Positions 1-6,348 of a stretch of DNA of 12,147 nt are shown in pieces. Every line of letters begins with the position of its first letter. The stretch's first letter is position 1. The notes beneath the pieces are model-generated. The model ran no database searches. It was not told the origin of the DNA and saw only the letters and a list, made by a program, of their open reading frames with translations. A program made the position numbers and the translations under genes. The DNA is from Oscillospiraceae bacterium (GTDB lineage: Bacteria; Bacillota; Clostridia; Oscillospirales; Oscillospiraceae), in the NCBI GenBank assembly GCA_016296635.1, contig JAEDIZ010000063.1:1-12147 (forward strand), given 5' to 3'.

Positions 1-1632
1 ATCGTACTGGTAGAACTCTGCAGGCAGGACGATCTTGAAACGCATATTGCAGATATCTTCATAGCTCCAGCTTTCCTGGAAGCTGTCCAACTGCTCACCG
101 TTCATCATTTTTTTCATGGTATCAACGACATCGTCCTGCGAGCCGAGACCTAAGCAATAGATGACCAGATCGGAGATTTCGTTGTCCTTGTTGACGATCA
201 GCACGGCCTCGTCGTAGTTCTGCGGCCATGCGCCGTAGAGAAGATCGTACTGCTCCGTCAGAAGTTCGTTGACAAGCTTGTCATCCTCACGGCTTTGCGG
301 GGGCAGCATTTCCTCCCAGACCTCCATCCGGGAATAGGCTGCGCCAAACTGGTCAAAATAGGAACTGTAATCGCCGCCGTAAAGTGCGCCCATGCATTGC
401 TGCAGAAGATCCGAGACATCGGACTTGAAAATCTTGTCGTCAATGTCCTTGGCATAGATGGTCATGCCAAGATTGTAACGGTACTGGATGGCACTGATAT
501 AGTCGCGAACAGAACTGTTTTCGTCTTCCAGATAGTTCTTGAAAGAGTTAAGATCGTTCTTCCTTGTTTCCGTACTGGAAAGGTTGCTGATCAGATCATA
601 CATGATAGTGTTGGAGTAGACGGCATCCAGCTCATGCTCACCGGATTCACCGTTTTCTGCATTAACGCCCATCATGGATGTGACCATGCTGGACATATCC
701 AGCGTTTCGGCCTCAATGGTAATGGGGTAGGAGGAAAGTGTATCCTCCTGCACCTTGTCAATATAATTCTGAATGCCGTTGGAAAGAGAAAGAATCAGTG
801 CAATGCCGATGATGCCGATGGAGCCTGCAAAGGCGGTAAGAATGGTGCGGGCTTTCTTGGTCATCAGATTGTTGAGGGAAAGACCCAATGCCGTAAAGAA
901 GGACATGGAGGTATGCTCCTGCTTCTTTGTATCCGCGATCGCTTCTGTTTCCGGCTCGTAGGGGTTGGAATCGCTGATGATGCTGCCGTCCAGCAGGCGC
1001 ACGATGCGCGATGCATACTGATCGGCCAGCTCGGGGTTGTGGGTCACCATGATGATGAGCTTTTCCTTGGAGATTTCTTTCAGAATCTCCATGACCTGCA
1101 CGGAGGTTTCGCTGTCCAAAGCGCCGGTGGGTTCATCGGCAAGGAGAATCTCCGGATCGTTGACGAGGGCACGGGCGATGGCTACGCGCTGCATCTGTCC
1201 GCCGGACATCTGATTCGGCTTCTTTTTGAGCTGATCGCCGAGACCGACCTTTTCCAATGCCTGAACGGCACGCTGCCTGCGCTCGCGGCGGGAAACACCG
1301 GAAAGTGTCAGTGCCAGCTCTACGTTTGCAAGAACGGTCTGATGGGGGATCAGGTTATAACTCTGAAATACAAAGCCGATGGAATGGTTGCGATAGGTGT
1401 CCCAATCGCGATCCTTGAACTTTTTCGTGGATCTGCCGGCAATCAGAAGATCGCCGTCTGTGTACTGATCCAGTCCGCCGATGAGATTCAGAAGCGTGGT
1501 TTTGCCGCAGCCGGAAGGGCCGAGCACGGCAACGAATTCATTGGGGCGAAAAGCCACATTGATTCCTCGCAGCGCGTGGACTGTGGAATCACCCGCCAGA
1601 TAATCCTTTGTGATGTTTTTTAACTCAAGCAT
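1..1632 (-). CDS. ABC transporter, fused ATP-binding and FtsX/MacB-like permease (3'-truncated by window)
   Basis: The first 544 residues are visible and the C-terminus lies beyond the left edge. Residues 1-225 form an ABC ATPase of the MacB/LolD type: Walker A GPSGCGKTT at 38-46, Q-loop Gln90, signature MSGGQ at 142-146, Walker B ILLADEP at 162-168 and H-loop His198. After a short linker, a hydrophobic segment at about 264-284 is the first transmembrane helix. The remainder (about 290-544) is a polar, Ser/Asp/Glu-rich domain that should lie outside the membrane, as the periplasmic-type domain does in MacB/FtsX permeases. This layout matches large Firmicutes ATPase-permease fusions of roughly 1000 residues or more (family knowledge); substrate unknown. 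Such pumps usually handle peptides, lipids or antibiotics rather than nutrients. The start at 1632 is backed by AGAGGAA (plus-strand 1640-1646), 7 bases upstream. The gene is transcribed away from gap. Confidence 0.9.
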   Translation of the reverse strand, partial: MLELKNITKDYLAGDSTVHALRGINVAFRPNEFVAVLGPSGCGKTTLLNLIGGLDQYTDGDLLIAGRSTKKFKDRDWDTYRNHSIGFVFQSYNLIPHQTVLANVELALTLSGVSRRERRQRAVQALEKVGLGDQLKKKPNQMSGGQMQRVAIARALVNDPEILLADEPTGALDSETSVQVMEILKEISKEKLIIMVTHNPELADQYASRIVRLLDGSIISDSNPYEPETEAIADTKKQEHTSMSFFTALGLSLNNLMTKKARTILTAFAGSIGIIGIALILSLSNGIQNYIDKVQEDTLSSYPITIEAETLDMSSMVTSMMGVNAENGESGEHELDAVYSNTIMYDLISNLSSTETRKNDLNSFKNYLEDENSSVRDYISAIQYRYNLGMTIYAKDIDDKIFKSDVSDLLQQCMGALYGGDYSSYFDQFGAAYSRMEVWEEMLPPQSREDDKLVNELLTEQYDLLYGAWPQNYDEAVLIVNKDNEISDLVIYCLGLGSQDDVVDTMKKMMNGEQLDSFQESWSYEDICNMRFKIVLPAEFYQYD

Positions 1633-1683
1633 GACGCAGTTCCTCTTTCCTGTATCCGATGCTAAAATAGCCATTTCATTATC

Positions 1684-1689
1684 ATTATA
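1684..1689 (-). promoter_or_regulatory. Candidate -10 element of the ABC transporter promoter
   Basis: The minus strand reads TATAAT here, about 52 bases before the start codon of the ABC gene. The hexamer 17 bases upstream is AAGATT (plus-strand 1707-1712), a poor -35 element, so this may be a weak or activator-dependent promoter. The TTGTGAA direct repeats at 1698-1704 and 1728-1734 straddle the -35 position. The assignment rests on one hexamer in AT-rich DNA and is tentative. Confidence 0.35.
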
Positions 1690-1828
1690 GAGAGTAATTG
1701 TGAACAAATCTTGTTTATTGACTGTTCTTGTGAATATTTTTCCACAGAATGGTTGAAAAACAAATAAAATTTTAGGCAATCTAAAAAAATGTTAGAGAAT
1801 ATCGGATATGGAGAAGAAAAAACACAAA

Positions 1829-1848
1829 TTCGCTACTATTTTAGCGAA
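1829..1848. repeat. Inverted repeat upstream of the gap promoter (possible operator)
   Basis: The arms TTCGCTA (1829-1835) and TAGCGAA (1842-1848) are perfect complements around a 6-base spacer. The right arm ends 8 bases before the gap -35 hexamer, so the site would sit at roughly -63 to -44 relative to the expected transcription start. This location suits an activator or a repressor that acts from upstream. There is no T-tract after it, so it does not look like a terminator. No known regulator is recognised. Confidence 0.5.
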
Positions 1849-1856
1849 ATTACTAC

Positions 1857-1885
1857 TGGACAGAATAACCAATTTGAAGTATAAT
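1857..1885 (+). promoter_or_regulatory. Sigma-A-type promoter of gap
   Basis: The -35 hexamer TGGACA (1857-1862, 5 of 6 consensus bases) lies exactly 17 bases before a perfect -10 TATAAT (1880-1885). Transcription should begin near 1892, giving a leader of about 68 bases. The near-consensus sequence fits a strongly expressed glycolytic gene. Confidence 0.85.
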
Positions 1886-1898
1886 CAAGCAGAATGTT

Positions 1899-1916
1899 AA
1901 AGTATATAAATACTTT
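1899..1916 (+). other. AT-rich leader hairpin 1 of gap mRNA
   Basis: AAAGTAT (1899-1905) and ATACTTT (1910-1916) pair perfectly around the tetraloop ATAA. The hairpin begins within about 10 bases of the predicted transcription start. It is weak alone because it has only one G-C pair, but it is immediately followed by a second, GC-rich hairpin. Confidence 0.5.
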
Positions 1917-1920
1917 TTCG

Positions 1921-1938
1921 CCGGTGGAAATCCACCGG
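1921..1938 (+). other. GC-rich leader hairpin 2 of gap mRNA
   Basis: CCGGTGG (1921-1927) and CCACCGG (1932-1938) form a perfect 7-bp stem with loop AAAT. It ends 7 bases before the Shine-Dalgarno sequence AAGGAGG (1946-1952), so the ribosome site stays single-stranded. There is no U-tract, so termination is unlikely. A role in mRNA stability or in keeping the ribosome site open is an inference; stabilising 5' stem-loops are known on other highly expressed Gram-positive mRNAs. Confidence 0.6.
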
Positions 1939-1959
1939 AGATTTGAAGGAGGAAAAATC

Positions 1960-2991
1960 ATGTCTGTAAAAGTTGCTATCAATGGTTTTGGTCGTATCGG
2001 CCGTCTGGCTTTCCGTCAGATGTTCGGCGCTGAGGGCTACGAAGTTGTCGCCATCAACGATCTGACTTCCGCTAAGATGCTTGCGCATCTTCTGAAGTAC
2101 GACTCCACGCAGGGTAACTGGGTTGCTCAGGGCCACACTGTCGACTTCCACGAAGGCGAAGGCGAAGACAACTACATCGTTGTCGACGGCAAGAAGATCG
2201 TCATCTACAAGATGCCCAACGCTGCTGATCTGCCCTGGGGCAAGATCGGTGTTGACGTCGTTCTGGAATGCACCGGCTTCTACACCAGCAAGGCAAAGGC
2301 TCAGGCTCACATTGACGCAGGCGCCCGCAAGGTCGTTATCTCCGCTCCCGCCGGCAATGACCTGCCCACCATCGTTTACAATGTAAACCACACCACCCTG
2401 ACCAAGGAAGACACCATCATCTCCGCTGCTTCCTGCACCACCAACTGCCTGGCTCCCATGGCAAAGGCTCTGAATGACCTGGCTCCCATCGAGTCCGGCA
2501 TTATGTGCACCATTCACGCTTACACCGGCGATCAGATGCCTCTGGACGGCCCGCAGAGAAAGGGTGATCTGAGAAGATCCCGTGCTGCAGCTGTGAACAT
2601 CGTTCCCAACTCCACCGGCGCTGCAAAGGCAATCGGCCTGGTTATCCCCGAACTGAACGGCAAGCTCATCGGCGCTGCTCAGCGTGTTCCTACCCCCACC
2701 GGCTCCACCACCATTCTGAACGCTGTTGTGAACGGCGTTGTTACCGTTGACCAGATCAACGCTCAGATGAAGGCAGAGGCTACCGAGTCTTTCGGCTACA
2801 ACACCGACGAGATCGTTTCCTCCGACATCATCGGTATGCGTTTCGGCTCCCTGTTCGATGCTACCCAGACCATGGCTCTGCCCGCTGGCGAAGGCAAGAC
2901 TCAGGTTCAGGTCGTTTCCTGGTATGACAACGAGAACTCCTACACCAGCCAGATGGTCCGTACCATCAAGTACTTCTCCGAACTCGGCTGA
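1960..2991 (+). CDS. gap: Glyceraldehyde-3-phosphate dehydrogenase, NAD-dependent, type I
   Basis: This cytoplasmic glycolytic enzyme converts glyceraldehyde-3-phosphate, NAD+ and phosphate to 1,3-bisphosphoglycerate. The 343-residue product is full length for the family. The N-terminal Rossmann motif is INGFGRIGR (7-15). Asp34 in the sequence AINDL is the residue that favours NAD over NADP. The catalytic signature SAASCTTNC contains Cys159, and His186 is the partner histidine. The C-terminal motif WYDNENSY (321-328) is present. I chose ATG 1960 because AAGGAGG (1946-1952) precedes it by 7 bases and translation from it gives the canonical MSVKVAINGFGRIGR start. An in-frame ATG at 1894 lies almost at the transcription start and has no ribosome site. 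The gene has its own promoter and terminator and is apparently monocistronic, with no pgk or cggR beside it. Its proline codons are 10 CCC of 13, a bias not shared by the glg genes and consistent with high expression. Confidence 0.97.
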   Translation: MSVKVAINGFGRIGRLAFRQMFGAEGYEVVAINDLTSAKMLAHLLKYDSTQGNWVAQGHTVDFHEGEGEDNYIVVDGKKIVIYKMPNAADLPWGKIGVDVVLECTGFYTSKAKAQAHIDAGARKVVISAPAGNDLPTIVYNVNHTTLTKEDTIISAASCTTNCLAPMAKALNDLAPIESGIMCTIHAYTGDQMPLDGPQRKGDLRRSRAAAVNIVPNSTGAAKAIGLVIPELNGKLIGAAQRVPTPTGSTTILNAVVNGVVTVDQINAQMKAEATESFGYNTDEIVSSDIIGMRFGSLFDATQTMALPAGEGKTQVQVVSWYDNENSYTSQMVRTIKYFSELG

Positions 2992-3013
2992 TAACGGATT
3001 TCAAAAGATCTCT

Positions 3014-3050
3014 GTGCCCGGTACTTTTTGTGCCGGGCACTTTGCTTTTT
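3014..3050 (+). terminator. Rho-independent terminator of gap
   Basis: GTGCCCGG (3014-3021) pairs with CCGGGCAC (3033-3040). Three further pairs, including one G-T wobble, extend the stem to 11 bp around a TTTTT loop, and the tract TTTGCTTTTT (3041-3050) follows. It starts 22 bases after the gap stop codon and should isolate gap from the glycogen operon. Confidence 0.93.
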
Positions 3051-3066
3051 CACGGGAGAGTGTGCA

Positions 3067-3081
3067 TTGAAAACGCAGATT
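3067..3081 (+). promoter_or_regulatory. cre-like (CcpA) site upstream of the glg promoter
   Basis: The 15 bases from 3067 match the Gram-positive catabolite-response consensus WTGNAANCGNWNNCW at 9 of 10 informative positions; position 14 is T instead of C. The site lies just upstream of the -35 hexamer and overlaps the left arm of the inverted repeat by 4 bases. Catabolite control of glg operons is known in some lactobacilli. Whether CcpA binds here is an inference from one imperfect match. Confidence 0.4.
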
Positions 3082-3099
3082 CTTCCTTGCGGAAGAATC
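3078..3099. repeat. Perfect 9-bp inverted repeat over the glgB -35 element (candidate operator)
   Basis: GATTCTTCC (3078-3086) and GGAAGAATC (3091-3099) are exact complements around TTGC. The spacer and the first two bases of the right arm form the putative -35 hexamer TTGCGG. A dimeric regulator bound here would cover the promoter from about -44 to -23 and act as a repressor. A hairpin in gap read-through RNA is the alternative, but no T-tract follows. Confidence 0.6.
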
Positions 3100-3115
3100 A
3101 TGTTTGTGGTATAAT
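3087..3115 (+). promoter_or_regulatory. Promoter of the glgBCDA operon (extended -10)
   Basis: A perfect TATAAT (3110-3115) is preceded by TGG, giving an extended -10 of the TGnTATAAT type. The -35 hexamer TTGCGG (3087-3092) is 17 bases upstream and matches only the TTG of the consensus, as is common for extended -10 promoters. Transcription should start near 3122, leaving a leader of about 90 bases. Confidence 0.75.
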
Positions 3116-3138
3116 TTTTAAAAGTTTATCCTTTGAAT

Positions 3139-3165
3139 CCGGCAGGTTTCGGTCTGAAATGCCGG
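3139..3165 (+). other. Imperfect hairpin in the glgB leader
   Basis: CCGGCA (3139-3144) pairs with TGCCGG (3160-3165), and inside it TTTC (3147-3150) pairs with GAAA (3156-3159), with a two-base bulge and a 5-base loop. A second self-complementary element, CCGGATATCCGG (3186-3197), lies between it and the start codon and could compete with it through the shared CCGG sequences. No known riboswitch class is recognised. Confidence 0.4.
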
Positions 3166-3211
3166 ACAGATCGTATATCATGGAACCGGATATCCGGGAA
3201 AGGCAGAGAGC

Positions 3212-5101
3212 ATGGAGCAGCTGCAGAAGTATTTAGAGCAATTTCATAATGCGGTCTGCGAGCAGAGCTATTTGTTTATGGGCTGCCATTCGTGCAGATC
3301 TGACCGGGAGGACGGTTTCGTTTTTCGCGTCTGGGCGCCGCATGCGAACGCAGTCAGCGTTGTAGGTGATTTTAACTTCTGGAATGAAGATGATCTGCCG
3401 ATGCACAAAATCTCCGAGGGCGTTTGGGAAGCTTTCAGTGGTTTTGCAAAAGCCGGGCAGGCATATAAATACTGTGTGAGGAATCAGCGCGGTAAAAAAG
3501 TCTATAAAACAGATCCGTATGCAAGACGGTTTGCCTGTCTGCCGGATACTTCCGGCATAATTGAGCCGCAGCAGCCGTTCCGGTGGCATGATGCGGCATA
3601 CCGAAAAAAACGGCAGAAGGAAAATGCGCTGAACAGACCCATCAATATCTATGAGGTTCATGCAGGTTCCTGGAAGCGGCACGCAGACGGAAGCTATTAT
3701 TCCTACGAGGATCTGGCGCGGGAACTGGTACCCTATGTCAGTGAGATGGGCTATACGCATATTGAGCTGCTGCCGATCATGGAGCATCCGTATGACCCGT
3801 CCTGGGGCTATCAGGTGACGGGCTACTATGCGCCGACGCACCGATACGGCACGCCGCGGCAGTTCCAAATGCTTGTGGATGCGTGCCATAAAGCGGGACT
3901 CGGTGTGATTTTGGACTGGGTACCAGCCCATTTTCCGAAGGATGAAAACGGACTTTTTGAATTTGACGGAACCTGCTGTTATGAGCTTTCCGATCCGAAG
4001 ATGCGGGAGCATCCGGACTGGGGCACCCGGATTTTCGATTACGCAAAGCCGGAGGTGCGCTCGTTCCTGATCTCCAATGCCTGCTACTGGCTGGATGTGT
4101 TCCATGTCGATGGCATCCGCGTAGATGCCGTGGCATCGATGCTTTACCTCGATTATAACCGTGCGGAGTATAAGCCGAACCGGTTTGGCGGCAGAGAAAA
4201 CCTGGAGGCTATCGAGTTTTTGCGGCAGCTCAACAGTGCAGCTTTCCGGGTCAATCCGTCGGTCATGATGATCGCGGAAGAATCCACAACCTTTCCGCTT
4301 GTTACGAAACCGAACTACGACGGCGGTCTTGGCTTTCTGTTTAAGTGGAACATGGGCTGGATGAACGATATGCTGCGGTATATGGCGCTGGATCCGCTTT
4401 TCAGAAAGGGCGATCACAATGCGCTGACCTTTTCCATGACCTATGCTTTTTCGGAGAATTTCGTTCTTCCGCTGAGCCACGATGAGGTAGTCTACGGCAA
4501 GCGTTCGTTGGTCTCAAAAATGCCCGGCAGCTATGAGGATCAGTTCAATAATCTGCGCGCATTTTTGGCCTACCAGATGGCGCATCCGGGCAAGAAGCTG
4601 AATTTTATGGGCAGCGAGTTTGCCCAGTTCTCCGAATGGGATTACAAAAAGGGACTGGACTGGCTGCTGCTGGATTATGAGAAGCATAGTAAAATGCAGA
4701 TTTTTGTCCGCGAGTTGAACCGGTTCTATCTGAAAAACCGGGCATTGTGGGAAAATGACAGCGACTGGGACGGATTCCGATGGCTGAGCTGCGATGATCG
4801 GGACAACAGCATCGTTGCATTTCGCAGAATTGACCGCAGGGGACGCGAGTTGATCGCGGTCTGTAATTTCTGTCCGGTTTTACGGGAAAACTATGAACTG
4901 CCCCTGCCGAAGGCGGGATGGTATGTGCCGGTATTCAACACGGATGACGAAGCGTTCGGCGGCTTTGGCAACGCTGCAAAAACGGTTCATGCAGACAGAA
5001 AAAACCAGGAACAATACAGCCATGCGGGACGGTTTACCGTACCGCCCATGAGCGTGACATATTATGTACATCAACGCACGAATCCGGAGCGAAGACCTTG
5101 A
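3212..5101 (+). CDS. glgB: 1,4-alpha-glucan branching enzyme
   Basis: GlgB cuts alpha-1,4 chains and re-attaches the fragment through alpha-1,6 links, creating glycogen branch points in the cytoplasm. Its 629 residues match the shorter branching enzymes that lack the extra N-terminal domain of E. coli GlgB. A CBM48-like beta-domain spans about 34-120 (WAPHANAVSVVGDFNFW). The GH13 barrel follows with its four conserved regions: DWVPAHF (235-241); DGIRVDAVASM (300-310), nucleophile Asp305; MIAEEST (353-359), acid/base Glu356; and LSHDEVV (421-427), third carboxylate Asp424. The branching-enzyme signature KWNMGWMND (378-386) supports the specific activity. A small beta-domain closes the protein from about 520. 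The ATG at 3212 is preceded by a modest AAAGG (3199-3203) 8 bases upstream. It is first gene of the operon, 46 bases before glgC. Confidence 0.96.
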   Translation: MEQLQKYLEQFHNAVCEQSYLFMGCHSCRSDREDGFVFRVWAPHANAVSVVGDFNFWNEDDLPMHKISEGVWEAFSGFAKAGQAYKYCVRNQRGKKVYKTDPYARRFACLPDTSGIIEPQQPFRWHDAAYRKKRQKENALNRPINIYEVHAGSWKRHADGSYYSYEDLARELVPYVSEMGYTHIELLPIMEHPYDPSWGYQVTGYYAPTHRYGTPRQFQMLVDACHKAGLGVILDWVPAHFPKDENGLFEFDGTCCYELSDPKMREHPDWGTRIFDYAKPEVRSFLISNACYWLDVFHVDGIRVDAVASMLYLDYNRAEYKPNRFGGRENLEAIEFLRQLNSAAFRVNPSVMMIAEESTTFPLVTKPNYDGGLGFLFKWNMGWMNDMLRYMALDPLFRKGDHNALTFSMTYAFSENFVLPLSHDEVVYGKRSLVSKMPGSYEDQFNNLRAFLAYQMAHPGKKLNFMGSEFAQFSEWDYKKGLDWLLLDYEKHSKMQIFVRELNRFYLKNRALWENDSDWDGFRWLSCDDRDNSIVAFRRIDRRGRELIAVCNFCPVLRENYELPLPKAGWYVPVFNTDDEAFGGFGNAAKTVHADRKNQEQYSHAGRFTVPPMSVTYYVHQRTNPERRP

Positions 5102-5147
5102 CGCGTAAGCATTCGGATCAAACAGAAACTGTAAAGGAGAAACGGCC

Positions 5148-6329
5148 ATGCAATTTCAGAAAAAACGCTGCGTCGCCATGCTGCTGGCTGGCGGGCAGGG
5201 AAGCCGCCTGATGGTTCTGACTGAGAATACGGCGAAACCTGCAGTTCCCTTCGGCGGAAAGTACCGAATCATCGATTTTCCGCTTTCCAACTGTGTCAAC
5301 TCCAAGATCGATACTGTGGGTATTCTGACCCAGTATCAGCCTTTGGAACTGAATGAGTATATCGGCAACGGCCAGCCGTGGGGGCTGAACAGTTCCCATG
5401 GCGGTGTGCAGGTTCTGCCGCCGTACGCAAAGAGCAAAAAATCGGAGTGGTATCAGGGAACGGCGAATGCCATCTATCAAAACATCCCCTTTATTGAGCG
5501 CTATCAGCCGGACAATGTGCTGATCCTTTCCGGTGACCATATTTATAAGATGGACTATGCGCAGATGATCCGCTTCCATAATCAGCATGATGCCGACTGC
5601 ACTATCGCCGTGCGCGATGTGCCTCTTGCGGAAGCGTCCCGTTTCGGTATCATGAATACCCGGGAGGATGGCTCCATTTATGAATTTGAGGAAAAGCCGA
5701 AGAAGCCGAAGTCCACAAATGCCTCCATGGGCATCTATGTTTTCAAATGGAGCGTGCTGAAAAAGTTCCTGGAGGAGGATGACGCGGATCCGAAGAGCGA
5801 AAAGGATTTCGGCAAGAATGTCATTCCTGCCATTCTGGATGCGGGACATAAGCTTTATGCCTACCGATTTGATGGATACTGGAAGGATGTCGGCACCATT
5901 GACAGCCTTTGGGAAGCCAATATGGATCTGCTGGGCAAGAACCCGAACTTCAACATTTACGGAACTGCCGGTCACAAAATTTACGCCCGAAACACCGCGG
6001 TTCCCGCCAGCTTCATTGACCGCTCGGCGGAAATTCATGACAGCTTTGTGGCAGAGGGATGCACGATCTGCGGTATGGTGAACCATTCCATCATCTCTAC
6101 CGGCTGCAGCGTCGGCAAGGGCGCGGAGATCACGGACAGTGTGGTTATGCCGGATGTGGTGATCGAGAACGGTGCGGTGATCCGAAATGCCATCATTGCA
6201 GAGGGCTGCGTGGTTAAGGCCGGCGCAAGGATCGGAGATTATGACGGTGGCAAGCGAAAAATCGCTGTGGTCGGGAAGGATAAAGTGATTTCGGAAGGCG
6301 CTGTGGTGGAAGCCGGCGCCATCATCTGA
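5148..6329 (+). CDS. glgC: Glucose-1-phosphate adenylyltransferase, catalytic subunit
   Basis: GlgC makes ADP-glucose and pyrophosphate from ATP and glucose-1-phosphate, the committed step of bacterial glycogen synthesis. The 393-residue protein has the nucleotide loop LLAGGQGSRL (12-21), the AKPAVPFGGKYRIIDF motif (29-44), WYQGTANA (101-108), the catalytic SGDHIYKMDY segment (128-137; Asp130) and FEEKP (180-184), whose Lys183 corresponds to the glucose-1-phosphate-binding lysine of the family. The C-terminal part from about 285 is a left-handed beta-helix of hexapeptide repeats, which carries the oligomer contacts. AAAGGAG (5133-5139) lies 8 bases before the ATG. It is followed by glgD after 19 bases; in Firmicutes the two products usually form a mixed complex (family knowledge). 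Confidence 0.96.
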   Translation: MQFQKKRCVAMLLAGGQGSRLMVLTENTAKPAVPFGGKYRIIDFPLSNCVNSKIDTVGILTQYQPLELNEYIGNGQPWGLNSSHGGVQVLPPYAKSKKSEWYQGTANAIYQNIPFIERYQPDNVLILSGDHIYKMDYAQMIRFHNQHDADCTIAVRDVPLAEASRFGIMNTREDGSIYEFEEKPKKPKSTNASMGIYVFKWSVLKKFLEEDDADPKSEKDFGKNVIPAILDAGHKLYAYRFDGYWKDVGTIDSLWEANMDLLGKNPNFNIYGTAGHKIYARNTAVPASFIDRSAEIHDSFVAEGCTICGMVNHSIISTGCSVGKGAEITDSVVMPDVVIENGAVIRNAIIAEGCVVKAGARIGDYDGGKRKIAVVGKDKVISEGAVVEAGAII

Positions 6330-6348
6330 ACGGAAGGAGGATGCAGTT

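Larger units (their letters stand above)
1633..1959. other. Divergent intergenic region between ABC transporter and gap
   Basis: This 327-base stretch holds no convincing gene. It is markedly more AT-rich than the flanking genes. On the minus strand it contains a ribosome binding site and a possible -10 for the ABC gene. It also holds a direct repeat of TTGTGAA (1698-1704 and 1728-1734), which resembles a half-site of the redox regulator Rex but has no proper palindromic partner. On the plus strand it contains an inverted repeat, a sigma-A-like promoter, two hairpins and a strong Shine-Dalgarno sequence for gap. I could assign nothing to about 1740-1825. Confidence 0.7.

Noticed and set aside
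295..1623. Long plus-strand open frame of 442 codons
   Set aside because: It is the antisense shadow of the ABC transporter, whose frame encodes all ATPase motifs; the plus-strand translation shows no recognisable domain.
1894..1959. In-frame upstream ATG that would add 22 residues to GAPDH
   Set aside because: It lies about 2 bases from the predicted transcription start, has no ribosome site and crosses both leader hairpins; the start at 1960 has an ideal AAGGAGG and gives the canonical N-terminus.
3078..3099. Inverted repeat read as a second intrinsic terminator of gap
   Set aside because: The stem is followed by ATGTTTGTGG rather than a T-tract, it contains the -35 element, and a strong terminator already exists at 3014-3050.
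3116..3211. glgB leader as a riboswitch
   Set aside because: The leader is only about 90 bases with one imperfect hairpin and one palindrome; no aptamer core of a known class and no terminator/antiterminator pair is visible.
5208..5213. Methionine after the GSRL loop of GlgC as a possible active-site change
   Set aside because: The position following GSRL varies across the family, so it is not evidence of altered function.
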